Notes under the pieces: generated by a model
The model's database searches: none
Seen by the model: the letters and a program-made list of their open reading frames with translations, nothing else
What the model was told of the DNA's origin: nothing
Translations under genes and position numbers: made by a program
Assembly: GCF_051660745.1 (NCBI RefSeq)
Contig: NZ_JBOFQF010000004.1
Location: forward strand, 24,487 to 88,486
Length of the DNA stretch: 64,000 nucleotides
Direction: 5' to 3'
Source of the DNA: Segniliparus sp051660745
Lineage (GTDB): Bacteria > Actinomycetota > Actinomycetes > Mycobacteriales > Mycobacteriaceae
Shown: positions 15,186 to 23,548 of the stretch, one piece after another
Numbering within the stretch: position 1 is the stretch's first letter
How the letters are laid out: every line of letters begins with the position of its first letter

Positions 15186-17252
15186 TCACAGCTTTGCGGC
15201 CAGCTCCGTGCCCTGCCGGATCGCGCGCTTCGCGTCGAGCTCGCCCGCGAGCAGCGCCCCGCCGACGACGTGCGCCCGCACGCCCTTGGCGACCAACTCG
15301 TCGTACAGCCCGCGCTGGGACTCTTGGCCCGCGCAGATCACGACATTGTCGACCTCGAGGACCTGGGGCTTCTCCTTGGCCTCGCCGAAGCTGATGTGCA
15401 GCCCCTGGTCGTCAATGCGCTCGTAGTTCACGCCGGAGAGCTGTTTGACCCGCTTCATCTTGATCGAGGCCCGGTGGACCCATCCGGTGGTCTTGCCGAG
15501 GCCCTTGCCCTGCGAGCCCGCGGTGCGGGCGAGCAGGAACACCTCGCGCGGCGAGGGCGCGGGCTTCGGCTTGGTCAGGCCGCCGCGCGGGCCGCCGTGC
15601 TCGGGGTCGATCGGGTCGGACACGCCCCATTCCTGGCGCCACTCCTTGATGTGCAGGGTCGGGGACTCGTCGGTGGTGAGGAACTCGCTCACGTCGAAGC
15701 CGATGCCGCCCGCGCCGATGACCGCCACGCGCTTGCCGACCGGCTTGCCCTCCTTGACCACCTCGGGGTAGGAGAGGACCATCGGGTGGTCGATGCCGGG
15801 GATGTTGGGCCTGCGCGGCGCGACGCCGGTGGCGACCACGACGTCGTCGAAGCCCTCGGCGGCCAGCTGGTCGGCGGTGACCCGGGAGCCGAGCCGCACG
15901 TCCACCTTGTGGTGCTCCAGCTTCGCCGTGTAGTAGCGAAGGGTGTGCTGGAACTCCTCCTTGCCGGGGATCTTGCTCGCCATGAGGAACTGGCCGCCGA
16001 TCTGCGAGTCGCCCTCGTAGAGCGTCACCGCGTGCCCGCGCTCGGCGAGGGAGACGGCGGTCGCGAGGCCCGCGGGGCCGCCGCCGACCACCGCGACGCG
16101 CTTGGCCTTGCGGGTCGGCAGGAGCTGGAGGGTGGTCTCGCGGCCTGCGCGGGGGTTGAGCAGGCAGGAGGCCTTCTTGCCGACGAAGGAGTGGTCGAGG
16201 CAGGCCTGGTTGCAGGCGATACACGTGTTGATCAGGTCGGCCTGGTCGGCGGCGGCCTTGTTCACCCAGTCCGGGTCGGCGAGGAGCGGCCGGGCCATGG
16301 AGACCAGCTGCACCGAGGTCTCGGTCAGGATCTGCTCGGCGGCCTGCGGCATGTTGATCCGGTTGGACGCGACGACCGGGATGCTGACCTGCTGGGCGAT
16401 GGCGTTGCTGTACTCGACGAAGGCGTTCGACGGCACGGAGGTCACGATGGTCGGGACGCGGGACTCGTGCCAGCCGATGCCGGTGTTGAGCAGGGTCGCG
16501 CCGGAGTCCTGGATCTCCTTGGCCAGGGCCACGATCTCTTCCCAGGTCTGCCCGTCGTCCACGAAGTCCGCGAGCGAGATACGGTACTGGACGATGAAGT
16601 TCGGGCCGACGGCCTCGCGGACTTTGCGGACGATCGCGTTGGCGATGCGGCGGCGCTTCTCCGGAGTCCCGCCCCACTCGTCGGTGCGCTTGTTCGTGTA
16701 CGGGGCGAGGGTCTGGTTGATGAAGTAGCCCTCGCTGCCCATGATCTCCACGCCGTCGTACCCGGCGAGCTGGGCGAGCTTCGCGGAGCGGGCGAACTGG
16801 TCGATCGTGCGGCGGACCAGCCAGCCCGGCATCTTCTGGGACGGGAACGGGTAGATCGGGGCCTTGCCGCCGGACGGCGAGACGGCGAGCGGGTGGTAGG
16901 CGTACCGGCCCGCGTGGATCAGCTGGAGCAGGATCTTCCCGTCGTGGGTGTGCACGGCGTCGGTGACCTTGCGGTGCAGCCGCGCGTGCCACTCGCGGGA
17001 CATCTGCCCGGCGAGGGGCTTGAGCCAGCCGAGGACGTTCGGCGAGAAGCCGCCGGTGACGATGAGCCCGACCCCGCCCTTGGCGCGCTCGCCGAAGTAC
17101 GCGGCCATCTTGGGCAGATCCCACGGCATGTCTTCCAGGCCCGCGTGCATGGAGCCCATCACCACGCGGTTGCGCAGCGTGGTGAAGCCGAGGTCGAGCT
17201 CGGAAAGGAGTTTCGGGTACGGATTGGCGGAACGGTCAGCGCTGGTGGCCAC
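15186..17252 (-). CDS. fadH: NADPH-dependent 2,4-dienoyl-CoA reductase-type flavoenzyme
   Basis: 688 residues. The N-terminal old-yellow-enzyme TIM barrel (about 1-370) binds FMN; four Cys for a 4Fe-4S cluster follow in CIACNQACLDH and the Cys of ASCLLNP; an FAD/NADPH part has VVGGGPAGLATAVSLAERG and VIGAGGIGFDV. FadH enzymes reduce 2,4-dienoyl-CoA during unsaturated fatty acid breakdown; M. tuberculosis has Rv1175c next to a PadR gene (Rv1176c), as here. It starts at a GTG 17 bases inside the PadR gene, so the pair is coupled. Induction by fatty acyl ligands through PadR is inferred. Confidence 0.9.
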   Translation of the reverse strand: MATSADRSANPYPKLLSELDLGFTTLRNRVVMGSMHAGLEDMPWDLPKMAAYFGERAKGGVGLIVTGGFSPNVLGWLKPLAGQMSREWHARLHRKVTDAVHTHDGKILLQLIHAGRYAYHPLAVSPSGGKAPIYPFPSQKMPGWLVRRTIDQFARSAKLAQLAGYDGVEIMGSEGYFINQTLAPYTNKRTDEWGGTPEKRRRIANAIVRKVREAVGPNFIVQYRISLADFVDDGQTWEEIVALAKEIQDSGATLLNTGIGWHESRVPTIVTSVPSNAFVEYSNAIAQQVSIPVVASNRINMPQAAEQILTETSVQLVSMARPLLADPDWVNKAAADQADLINTCIACNQACLDHSFVGKKASCLLNPRAGRETTLQLLPTRKAKRVAVVGGGPAGLATAVSLAERGHAVTLYEGDSQIGGQFLMASKIPGKEEFQHTLRYYTAKLEHHKVDVRLGSRVTADQLAAEGFDDVVVATGVAPRRPNIPGIDHPMVLSYPEVVKEGKPVGKRVAVIGAGGIGFDVSEFLTTDESPTLHIKEWRQEWGVSDPIDPEHGGPRGGLTKPKPAPSPREVFLLARTAGSQGKGLGKTTGWVHRASIKMKRVKQLSGVNYERIDDQGLHISFGEAKEKPQVLEVDNVVICAGQESQRGLYDELVAKGVRAHVVGGALLAGELDAKRAIRQGTELAAKL

Positions 17253-17808
17253 TGGTCTCTCCTTCTTCGGGTTGGTTGTCGGTGCTGAGGGCTGTGATGG
17301 TCTCGTCGAGCCAGTCGATGAGGCCTTCGGTCTGGCGGATGCCGCCTTCGAGGACGAGGCGCTGGTGCAGTTGTGCCCCCGCGAGCTTGCCCTGGGGGAA
17401 ATGCCGGACGGCGCTGTCTTGGTAATGCTGCAGGGTCCGCTGCGCTTCTTCGCGCTGCGTCTTCAGGTCTTTGAGCATCGCGTCGGGCTCGCCGTGGTGC
17501 AGGCCGCGCAGCTTGACCGGGATCTCCCAGCGCAGCGTCGGCGCGGGGCTCGGCTCGGCGAGCCATTTCGCGAGCTCGGCCCGGCCGAGGTCGGAGATCG
17601 AGTAGATCTTCTTGTCCGGCTTGCCGTCTTGGGCGACCACTTCGAAGGTGGCCCATTCGGCCTCGGTGATGCGCTTGAGGGTGCGGTAGATCTGCTGGTG
17701 GGTGGCGCTCCAGAAGAAGGAGATGGACTTGTCGAACCGCCTGGCCAGCTCGTATCCCGAGCTGGGCTGTTCGGCCAGCGAGACGAGGAGGGCGTGTTCC
17801 AGTGCCAC
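17236..17808 (-). CDS. PadR-family transcriptional regulator
   Basis: 190 residues from a GTG 6 bases after a TATTCT hexamer. The N-terminal PadR winged helix (about 1-85: SGYELARRFDKS, then the H3/wing region QIYRTLKRI and KKIYSISDLGRAEL) is followed by a helical C-terminal dimerisation part (Vir type, about 95-180). PadR proteins are usually autorepressors that release DNA on binding phenolics or other small molecules. A double palindrome lies just upstream of its promoter. Its 3' end overlaps fadH, the likely target. Confidence 0.92.
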   Translation of the reverse strand: MALEHALLVSLAEQPSSGYELARRFDKSISFFWSATHQQIYRTLKRITEAEWATFEVVAQDGKPDKKIYSISDLGRAELAKWLAEPSPAPTLRWEIPVKLRGLHHGEPDAMLKDLKTQREEAQRTLQHYQDSAVRHFPQGKLAGAQLHQRLVLEGGIRQTEGLIDWLDETITALSTDNQPEEGETSGHQR

Positions 17809-17814
17809 GTCCCT

Positions 17815-17820
17815 AGAATA
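17815..17820 (-). promoter_or_regulatory. -10 hexamer TATTCT of padR-fadH, leaderless geometry
   Basis: On the minus strand TATTCT is followed by AGGGAC and the GTG start of the PadR gene (6-base spacing). Confidence 0.5.
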
Positions 17821-17839
17821 ATGCGATTCGGCGAGCTAT

Positions 17840-17866
17840 GCAACTCGTTGCAGTGCAACGGGTTGC
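17840..17866. promoter_or_regulatory. Double GCAAC-N2-GTTGC palindrome, candidate PadR operator
   Basis: GCAAC-TC-GTTGC and GCAAC-GG-GTTGC are separated by AGT, so two 12-bp palindromes repeat with 15-bp spacing. They lie 20-46 bases upstream of the padR -10, over and behind the expected -35 region. The site differs from the classic PadR ATGT-N8-ACAT pattern. A regulator binding here would control padR-fadH. Confidence 0.55.
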
Positions 17867-17885
17867 TGTACAAGATTGTGCTGTG

Positions 17886-18371
17886 CTAGTTGCGCATAAT
17901 CGTTTCGGAGCTTGGTCGGACGAGCCGCCGCTTCGGCGGCGGAGTCTTCGGGGTCGGCGGCGGCGGGAAACGCTGCAAGAACTCCCCGAGCAAGGCCGCC
18001 ATGGTCACGAGCGCGCCGAGCCGGGCCCTCGGCCAGCTCGTTCCCCGCGCCGAGAGCACGGCGGCGCACCCGTCGACCAACCGGTCGCCGAGCACGGGGC
18101 TGGTGCACAGGGACGCGGCGAACGCGACTGCCGCGCCTGCTTGCCGTGAAAGCGGCATGCGGGACACTTGGTCCGGGGTCAACAGGAGCATCTCCGGGGC
18201 CAGGGTGGCCGCGCCCGCTGCCGAGCCCGCGACGAGCGCGGCACGGGCGAGGAAGCGCTCGCGCTTGGTGAGCGGGAGGTCCGCGACGGCGACGTAGGCT
18301 CCGAGCCCGAGCGCGCCGAGCGCCCCCATCCACCAGGGAGGCAGGGCGTGAGTTTGGGACGTGGGGCGCAT
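17886..18371 (-). CDS. Hypothetical membrane protein
   Basis: 161 residues. Hydrophobic segments lie near residues 13-30 and 40-62, with weaker ones near 78-95 and 118-133; the tail is Pro/Arg/Lys-rich (PPPPTPKTPPPKRR). No recognisable domain. The ATG at 18371 is preceded by TATTAT at 6-base spacing, so it likely has its own leaderless promoter. It ends about 20 bases before the double palindrome upstream of padR. Confidence 0.65.
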   Translation of the reverse strand: MRPTSQTHALPPWWMGALGALGLGAYVAVADLPLTKRERFLARAALVAGSAAGAATLAPEMLLLTPDQVSRMPLSRQAGAAVAFAASLCTSPVLGDRLVDGCAAVLSARGTSWPRARLGALVTMAALLGEFLQRFPPPPTPKTPPPKRRLVRPSSETIMRN

Positions 18372-18377
18372 AAAGCC

Positions 18378-18383
18378 ATAATA
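18378..18383 (-). promoter_or_regulatory. -10 hexamer TATTAT, leaderless geometry
   Basis: Minus-strand TATTAT, then GGCTTT, then the ATG of the hypothetical membrane protein gene. Confidence 0.45.
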
Positions 18384-18424
18384 CGGCTCAGTTCGGCATT
18401 CCCAGGAGCGGCAGCTTGATGGAC

Positions 18425-20368
18425 TCAGGCCAGCGAGAGCCGCCAGGCGCTATGCAGCTCGGCGAAGCGCCCGTTTCCTTCGACCAGGTCGGCGGGCGGG
18501 CCGTCTTCGAGGATCCTTCCCTCGCCGACCACGAGCACGCGGTCGGCGATTTCGACCGTGGAGAGCCGGTGCGCCACGATGATCGCGGTCCGGCCCGCGA
18601 GCAGCGCGCCCAATGCTCGCTGCACCACTCGCTCGCTCGGGATGTCGAGGCTCGCGGTGGCCTCGTCCAGCACGATGACTTTCGGGGCCGCCAGGAAGAC
18701 CCTGGCGAAGGCGACAAGCTGGCGCTCTCCGGCGGAGAGCCGGTCGCCGCGCTTTTGCACGGCGGTGTCGTACCCGTCGGGCAGCGCGGCGATGAACTCG
18801 TGCGCCCCGACCGCTTGCGCGGCCGCCACGGCCTCGGCGAGGGTCGCGTCCGTTTTTCCGAGCCGGATGTTCTCGAAGATTGTTCCGGAGAACAAATACG
18901 GCTCCTGGGTCACCATGACGACCCGCGCGCGCAGTTCTGCGTCCGCTATTTCCCGCAGGTCGACGCCGTCGAGCCGGACCGAGCCCGAAGTCGGGTCGTA
19001 GAACCGCGCGACGAGTTTGGCGATCGTCGATTTCCCCGCCCCGGTCTGCCCGACCATGGCGACCACCTGTCCGGGGGCGATGGCGAGCGAGCATTCGGGG
19101 AGCACCGGCGGCCCGTCCGGGGCATAGGAGAACGCCACCCGGTCGAAGACGATCTCGCCCTCGTTCTTGGCCGGGACGACCGGATGCTCCGGCTCTGGCA
19201 CGGCGGGGCGCTCTTCGAGCACGCCGGAGATCTTTTCCAGCGCGGAGGCGGCCGACTGGTACATGTTGAAGACCTGGGCCAGGGTCTCAAGCGGCTCGTA
19301 GAAGTTCCGCAGATACATCAGGAATGCGGCGAGCACGCCGACCTGCGTGTCGCCGTGGATCACCCGCCAGCCGCCGACCAGCAGCACGGCAACGGTCGAG
19401 AGGTTGTCGACCAAGCGGGAGAAACCGATGTAATCCGCCATGTTCAGCGTGGCCTCGACTGTAGTCGCCTGGTACTCGGCGCTCTCCGCCGCGAGGATGT
19501 CCTCGTTGCGGCGCTCCCTTCGGTACGTCTGGACGGCGCGGACTCCGCTCATCGTGTCCACATAGTGGGTGATCACCCTGGCGATGGCCCGTCGCGCGCG
19601 CCGCTGGGAGATCCGCTGGAGCCTCGCGGAACGTCGGGTCATGAGGACCATCGGGATAAAGCCGAGCGCGCCGACGATCGCGAGCGGCGCGTCGAGCCAG
19701 AACATGATGGCGGTCATGCTGATCAGCGACAACGTGGCGTTCATGGACTCGACGATCGATCCGCTCAGGAACTCCATGAGCGTGTCCATGTCGTTGCCGA
19801 GCCTTGCGATCACTTTGCCGGAGGTGTAGCGCTCGTGGAAGGCGACGGAAAGGCGCTGCGCATGGGCGAACACCGTGGTGCGCAGCTCGAACAGCATGGC
19901 CTGGGCGAGGATGGCCGATCTCGTGTTGGAGGCGTAGTTGAGCCACGCGCCGAAGAGCATCATGAGCAGGAGCGCCAGCCCTGCGAGCCCGAGCGCCGAC
20001 CAGTCGCCCCGGCCTGCCCTGCTGATCCCTGAGTCCAGCCCGTACGCGACGAGGAGCGGCGTCAGCACGAAGCACGCGTTGTCGGCCAGCACAATGCCGA
20101 GGAAGAACCACAATTTCCGCAGATGCGGACGCGCCAGGTCGAGCAGCAGCGCCCGCGAGCGCCTGGCAAGGACCAGGTTGCCCTTCTTGTCGGGCTCTGC
20201 CTCCTCGTTCGCGACTCCCCGCCAGTCCTGCTCGTCCAGCGGGCGATCTGCTGCGTTATCGGAGCCTCGCGTGCCCTCCTCCCTCCCCAGCACGTGTCGG
20301 CTCCTGCTGCCTTGCATCTCATCCCGCTGGCCTGGCAGGACGACGTTCTTCTCGTCCTCCTCAGACAT
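18425..20368 (-). CDS. ABC exporter, half-transporter with canonical ATPase site
   Basis: 647 residues from an ATG overlapping the upstream exporter gene by 8 bases. A charged N-terminal extension of about 75 residues precedes six membrane spans (about 80-370), then the nucleotide-binding domain with Walker A GQTGAGKST, signature LSAGERQ and Walker B VIVLDEATASLD with the catalytic Glu. It pairs with the upstream half-transporter as a heterodimer; the set resembles M. tuberculosis Rv1272c-Rv1273c, which has been linked to lipid or fatty acid transport. Substrate cannot be told from sequence. Confidence 0.9.
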   Translation of the reverse strand: MSEEDEKNVVLPGQRDEMQGSRSRHVLGREEGTRGSDNAADRPLDEQDWRGVANEEAEPDKKGNLVLARRSRALLLDLARPHLRKLWFFLGIVLADNACFVLTPLLVAYGLDSGISRAGRGDWSALGLAGLALLLMMLFGAWLNYASNTRSAILAQAMLFELRTTVFAHAQRLSVAFHERYTSGKVIARLGNDMDTLMEFLSGSIVESMNATLSLISMTAIMFWLDAPLAIVGALGFIPMVLMTRRSARLQRISQRRARRAIARVITHYVDTMSGVRAVQTYRRERRNEDILAAESAEYQATTVEATLNMADYIGFSRLVDNLSTVAVLLVGGWRVIHGDTQVGVLAAFLMYLRNFYEPLETLAQVFNMYQSAASALEKISGVLEERPAVPEPEHPVVPAKNEGEIVFDRVAFSYAPDGPPVLPECSLAIAPGQVVAMVGQTGAGKSTIAKLVARFYDPTSGSVRLDGVDLREIADAELRARVVMVTQEPYLFSGTIFENIRLGKTDATLAEAVAAAQAVGAHEFIAALPDGYDTAVQKRGDRLSAGERQLVAFARVFLAAPKVIVLDEATASLDIPSERVVQRALGALLAGRTAIIVAHRLSTVEIADRVLVVGEGRILEDGPPADLVEGNGRFAELHSAWRLSLA

Positions 20369-22130
20369 GGCTCGGCTCCAAGGCCGCGCCCATGACGTGG
20401 CGATAGCGCGCGGAGGCGGCGAGCAGGTCCTCGTGGGAGCCGACGGCTTCGATCCTGCCGTCCCAGATGAGCGCCACCCGGTCCGCGAGTGCGGCTGTGG
20501 ACGGGCGGTGCGCGACAAGCAGGGTCGCCGCAGTGGACAACGCGGCCCTGAGCCTGGCCTGGACCAGCGCCTCGGTGTCCACGTCGAGCGCGGAGAGCGG
20601 GTCGTCGAGCACGAGCACCTTCGGCTGGCCGAGGACCGCGCGGGCCAACGCGAGACGTTGGCGCTGGCCCCCGGAGAGGCTCAGGCCCTGCTCGCCGATG
20701 CGGGTGCGGGTTCCCCACGGGAGCCTCGCGACGAAATCGGAAGCGGCGGCCACGTCCAGCGCGTTGGCGATCTCCTCGTCCGTCGCCTCGGGCTGGCCGA
20801 GCGCGACGTTCTCCCGGACGCTCGCTGAGAAGAGCACGGGCTCCTCGAAGGCCACGGCGATCTGCGCGCGCAGATCTGCGAGACGCAGCTCGCGGATGTC
20901 GACCCCGTCCAGCGTGATCCGCCCCGAGGTGGCGTCGAGGAGGCGGGGCACGAGGTTCGCGAGGGTGGTCTTCCCCGAGCCGGTCGGGCCGACCAGCGCC
21001 ACGATCTCGCCCGGCTCGACGCGCAGCGACACGTCCGTGAGCACGGGGGATTTCGAGTCCGGATGGGCGAAGCCGACGTTCTCGAAGACCAGCTCGCCCC
21101 GGACGGGCCGCGCCAGCTCACGGGGATCGTCCGGATCCGCCACCGAGATCGGCCGGTCCATGAGCTCCCAATGCCGGTCGGCGGCGTTCATCGTGTTGAA
21201 CAGGTCGCCGAGCAAGAGTGCGATCGAGGTGAGCGGCCAGTTCAGATACATGACCAGCGAGATGGCCGCGACGAGGGTGCCGAGCGTCCATTGCCCTTCC
21301 GGGACGCCCCAGCCGCTCGCCAGGAGCATCGCGGCGACCGCGAGCACGGGGGTCGCGCCGCTGACCATCCACAGCGAAGCCTTCAGCCGGGTCTCGCGCA
21401 GCTGCAGCGCGCGCAATGTGTCGGCTTGGGCGCTGTACTGGGCGATCGAGTCGTCGCCCGCGCCGAACGCCTTGAGCACGCGGACGCCGAGCACCGACTC
21501 CTCGACCGTGGTGGTGATGTCGCCGACGAGGTCTTGGACCTGCCTTGAGACTTGGTTCCAGGCGCGCTCGATCTTGCTCGTGGTCACGAGCATCGGCGTC
21601 TCGCAGACGATGAGGACGAGGCCGAGCGGCCAGCACAGGACGAGCAACGTGACGGTCACTGCGACGATCGCGACGGTGTTCACCACGAAGAACGGGCCGA
21701 AGAACGCCACGAAACGGCGCAACTGCCGGAGATCCTCCACGCCACGGGAGAGCAGCTGGCCGGAGTCCCAGTGGGCGTGCTCGCCGATGGCGAGGCGCTG
21801 CGCGTGGGCGAAGACCTTGGCCCGCATGCCGGTCTCGAGCTCGGCGGACGGGCGGGCTCCGACCCGCCGTCTGCCCCAGATGGCTCCCGAGTCCACCAGG
21901 CCAAGAATCGACACGATGACGACCGGCCACAGGAGGCCATGGGCGTCGCCGCGAGCGATCGGCCCGTCCACCACATGTTTGACGACGAGCGGGATGGCGA
22001 TGCTGGTGACCACCGACGAGAGGATCAACCCCAAGGCAAGGCCGATCCGGCCCGCGTACGGACGCACATCCGGCCATAGGCGTAGGAGAGCGTTGCCGCC
22101 AGGGCTGGTTTCCGTCATGCCTTCATTCAT
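20361..22130 (-). CDS. ABC exporter, half-transporter with degenerate Walker B
   Basis: 589 residues; an ATG four codons later is an alternative start. Six membrane spans (about 25-310), then Walker A GPTGSGKTT, signature LSGGQRQ and Walker B VLVLDDPLSALD. The residue after the Walker B Asp is Asp, not the catalytic Glu, as in the degenerate site of heterodimeric exporters. The next gene carries the canonical Glu, so the pair is expected to have one active and one regulatory ATP site. It lies 77 bases downstream of mnhG. Confidence 0.9.
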   Translation of the reverse strand: MNEGMTETSPGGNALLRLWPDVRPYAGRIGLALGLILSSVVTSIAIPLVVKHVVDGPIARGDAHGLLWPVVIVSILGLVDSGAIWGRRRVGARPSAELETGMRAKVFAHAQRLAIGEHAHWDSGQLLSRGVEDLRQLRRFVAFFGPFFVVNTVAIVAVTVTLLVLCWPLGLVLIVCETPMLVTTSKIERAWNQVSRQVQDLVGDITTTVEESVLGVRVLKAFGAGDDSIAQYSAQADTLRALQLRETRLKASLWMVSGATPVLAVAAMLLASGWGVPEGQWTLGTLVAAISLVMYLNWPLTSIALLLGDLFNTMNAADRHWELMDRPISVADPDDPRELARPVRGELVFENVGFAHPDSKSPVLTDVSLRVEPGEIVALVGPTGSGKTTLANLVPRLLDATSGRITLDGVDIRELRLADLRAQIAVAFEEPVLFSASVRENVALGQPEATDEEIANALDVAAASDFVARLPWGTRTRIGEQGLSLSGGQRQRLALARAVLGQPKVLVLDDPLSALDVDTEALVQARLRAALSTAATLLVAHRPSTAALADRVALIWDGRIEAVGSHEDLLAASARYRHVMGAALEPSHV

Positions 22131-22207
22131 AGCGCATGGGGCTGACAGTTTTCGACCCGTTTTGTCGGGCGGCGCTGTGGGACCGCGCCGTTTTCAGCGG
22201 GGGCCGA

Positions 22208-22519
22208 TCACGGCTGTTGCTGGTTCTTGAGCGCCGCCTGGTCCTCTTGCAGCTCCTTGTAGGCGAGCCTGCCGATCAAGTGCGCGAGGACGGGGGAGGT
22301 GAGCAGCGCGAAGAGGGCGATGAGCACGAGCATCCCCACATCGAGGTTGTGGCGGAGCCGGAGCGCGGCTCCGACGCAGGTCAGGACGAGCCCGAGGGTC
22401 TGCGGCTTGGCCGCGGAGTGCATCCGGGTCAACGTGTCAGGGAACCGGACCACGCCGAGCGCGGCGGTGAAGGCGAGGAGGGAGCCCAAGAGGACGAGCA
22501 GTGCGGCGGCGAGGTCCAT
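22208..22519 (-). CDS. mnhG: Na+/H+ antiporter subunit G
   Basis: 103 residues with three spans (about 5-25, 38-60, 66-88). Family landmarks VVRFPDTLTRMHSAAKPQTLG are intact (residues about 23-43). It is part of the Mnh/Mrp complex, which exchanges cytoplasmic Na+ for H+. Its ATG shares a base with the stop of a truncated copy of itself directly upstream (TGATG), the result of a 188-bp tandem duplication. Confidence 0.92.
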   Translation of the reverse strand: MDLAAALLVLLGSLLAFTAALGVVRFPDTLTRMHSAAKPQTLGLVLTCVGAALRLRHNLDVGMLVLIALFALLTSPVLAHLIGRLAYKELQEDQAALKNQQQP

Positions 22520-22736
22520 CAGTTCGGCCGCCTCCGCTTGTCTTTCCCGCGGGTCAGGGAGAGCCCGAGGGTCTGCGGCTTGGCCGCGGAGCGCGTCCGG
22601 GTCAACGTGTCCGGACGGTGTTGTCTGGAAGCGGGGACCACGCCGGGCGCGGCGGTGAAGGCGAGGAGGGAGCCCAGGAGGACGAGCAGTGCGGCGGCGA
22701 GGTCCATCAGTTCGGCCGCCTCCGCTTGTCTTTCAC
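22376..22736. repeat. 188-bp-period tandem duplication of the mnhF-mnhG junction
   Basis: The block covering the last codons of mnhF plus the first ~45 codons of mnhG occurs twice, about 22376-22548 and 22549-22736. The mnhF stop / mnhG start motifs lie exactly 188 bases apart (22519 and 22707). The copies match nearly perfectly around the start codon and at the AAKPQTLGL-coding part. The upstream copy has an extra segment of about 16-20 bases and point changes, so the event is not recent. Confidence 0.85.
22519..22707 (-). pseudogene. Truncated mnhG copy fused to an mnhF tail
   Basis: 62 codons. The first ~20 residues equal MnhG (MDLAAALLVLLGSLLAFTAA), then the FPD motif is destroyed (PGVVPASRQHRPDTL), similarity resumes (SAAKPQTLGL), and the end GKDKRRRPN is the MnhF C-terminus. 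It lacks two of the three MnhG spans, so it is probably non-functional, though it keeps TGATG coupling to both neighbours and may still be translated as a one-span peptide. Confidence 0.75.
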
Positions 22737-22979
22737 GCGGAACCGCACGACGCTGAGGGAGCCGATGAAGCCGAGCAGCGAGAGCGCGGTCGTCCCGTAG
22801 ACGACGGTCGAGTCCAAGCTGTAGGCCGCCCAAGCGTTCAACCCGCACATCAGCACCGCGACCAGGGCGTCCACGGAGACCAGGCGGTCGAGCGTCCGAG
22901 GGCCGACGGCGACTTTCCACGCGGTGAGCAGTGCGGCCCCGCAGAGCAGGACCGAGGCGGCGAGCCAGATCCAGTGCAT
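22707..22979 (-). CDS. mnhF: Na+/H+ antiporter subunit F
   Basis: 90 residues, three spans (about 3-22, 35-55, 62-80). VGPRTLDRLVSVDAL near residue 30 is the family hallmark. The start ATG overlaps the mnhE stop (TGATG) and the stop overlaps the truncated mnhG copy. Its last nine residues (KDKRRRPN region) are duplicated in that copy. Confidence 0.92.
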   Translation of the reverse strand: MHWIWLAASVLLCGAALLTAWKVAVGPRTLDRLVSVDALVAVLMCGLNAWAAYSLDSTVVYGTTALSLLGFIGSLSVVRFRVKDKRRRPN

Positions 22980-23548
22980 CACCCTGCCTCCCGCTTGCGG
23001 GCAGCGGCAGTCGGGATCGGCTTCTTGCCCTGCTCGAACGCGAGGCTGAACCATCGTTCCAGCACAGCGGTCTTCTCCTCGAACTTCTTCACATCGGCCT
23101 CGTTCCGGGACGGGATGAGATGGACTTGCACCCTGCGGTGCACCCGGTCGATCGACAGCACCACCGTGCCGGGGATGAGGTTGAGCGCGAGGATCGCGAG
23201 CGTGAGCACCAGGTCGGAGCTCATGCGCAGCTTCACCCAGTGGATTCCCCTGGCGGGCACGGGCGCGGGCCGCACGGCGTACCACGCGACTTGCGCGCTG
23301 GAGATCACCAGGTCCCTCGCGATGATCAGGCACAGCACGATCAGCGGGCCGATCCGGATCCGAGTGCCGACAGGCACCCGGGGCAGCGGCAGGAAGACGA
23401 TCACGGCGACCGCCACGAGGACGCCCGACCCGACGATGAGCGGTGTCGCCTCGCCCCAGAGCAGCGTCCACACGGCGGTGAGCCAGACGACCGACCCGCT
23501 GCGGATCACCAGCTCGTGGAGCTGTTCGCCGCCTTTGATCCGGCTCAT
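22979..23548 (-). CDS. mnhE: Na+/H+ antiporter subunit E
   Basis: 189 residues. Two or three N-terminal spans (about 20-60 and 70-92), then a cytoplasmic domain with the MnhE pattern LALNLIPGTVVLSID and IHWVKLRMSSD. The ATG overlaps the mnhD stop (ATGA). MnhE is an accessory subunit of the Mrp complex, without a known ion path of its own. Confidence 0.9.
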   Translation of the reverse strand: MSRIKGGEQLHELVIRSGSVVWLTAVWTLLWGEATPLIVGSGVLVAVAVIVFLPLPRVPVGTRIRIGPLIVLCLIIARDLVISSAQVAWYAVRPAPVPARGIHWVKLRMSSDLVLTLAILALNLIPGTVVLSIDRVHRRVQVHLIPSRNEADVKKFEEKTAVLERWFSLAFEQGKKPIPTAAARKREAG

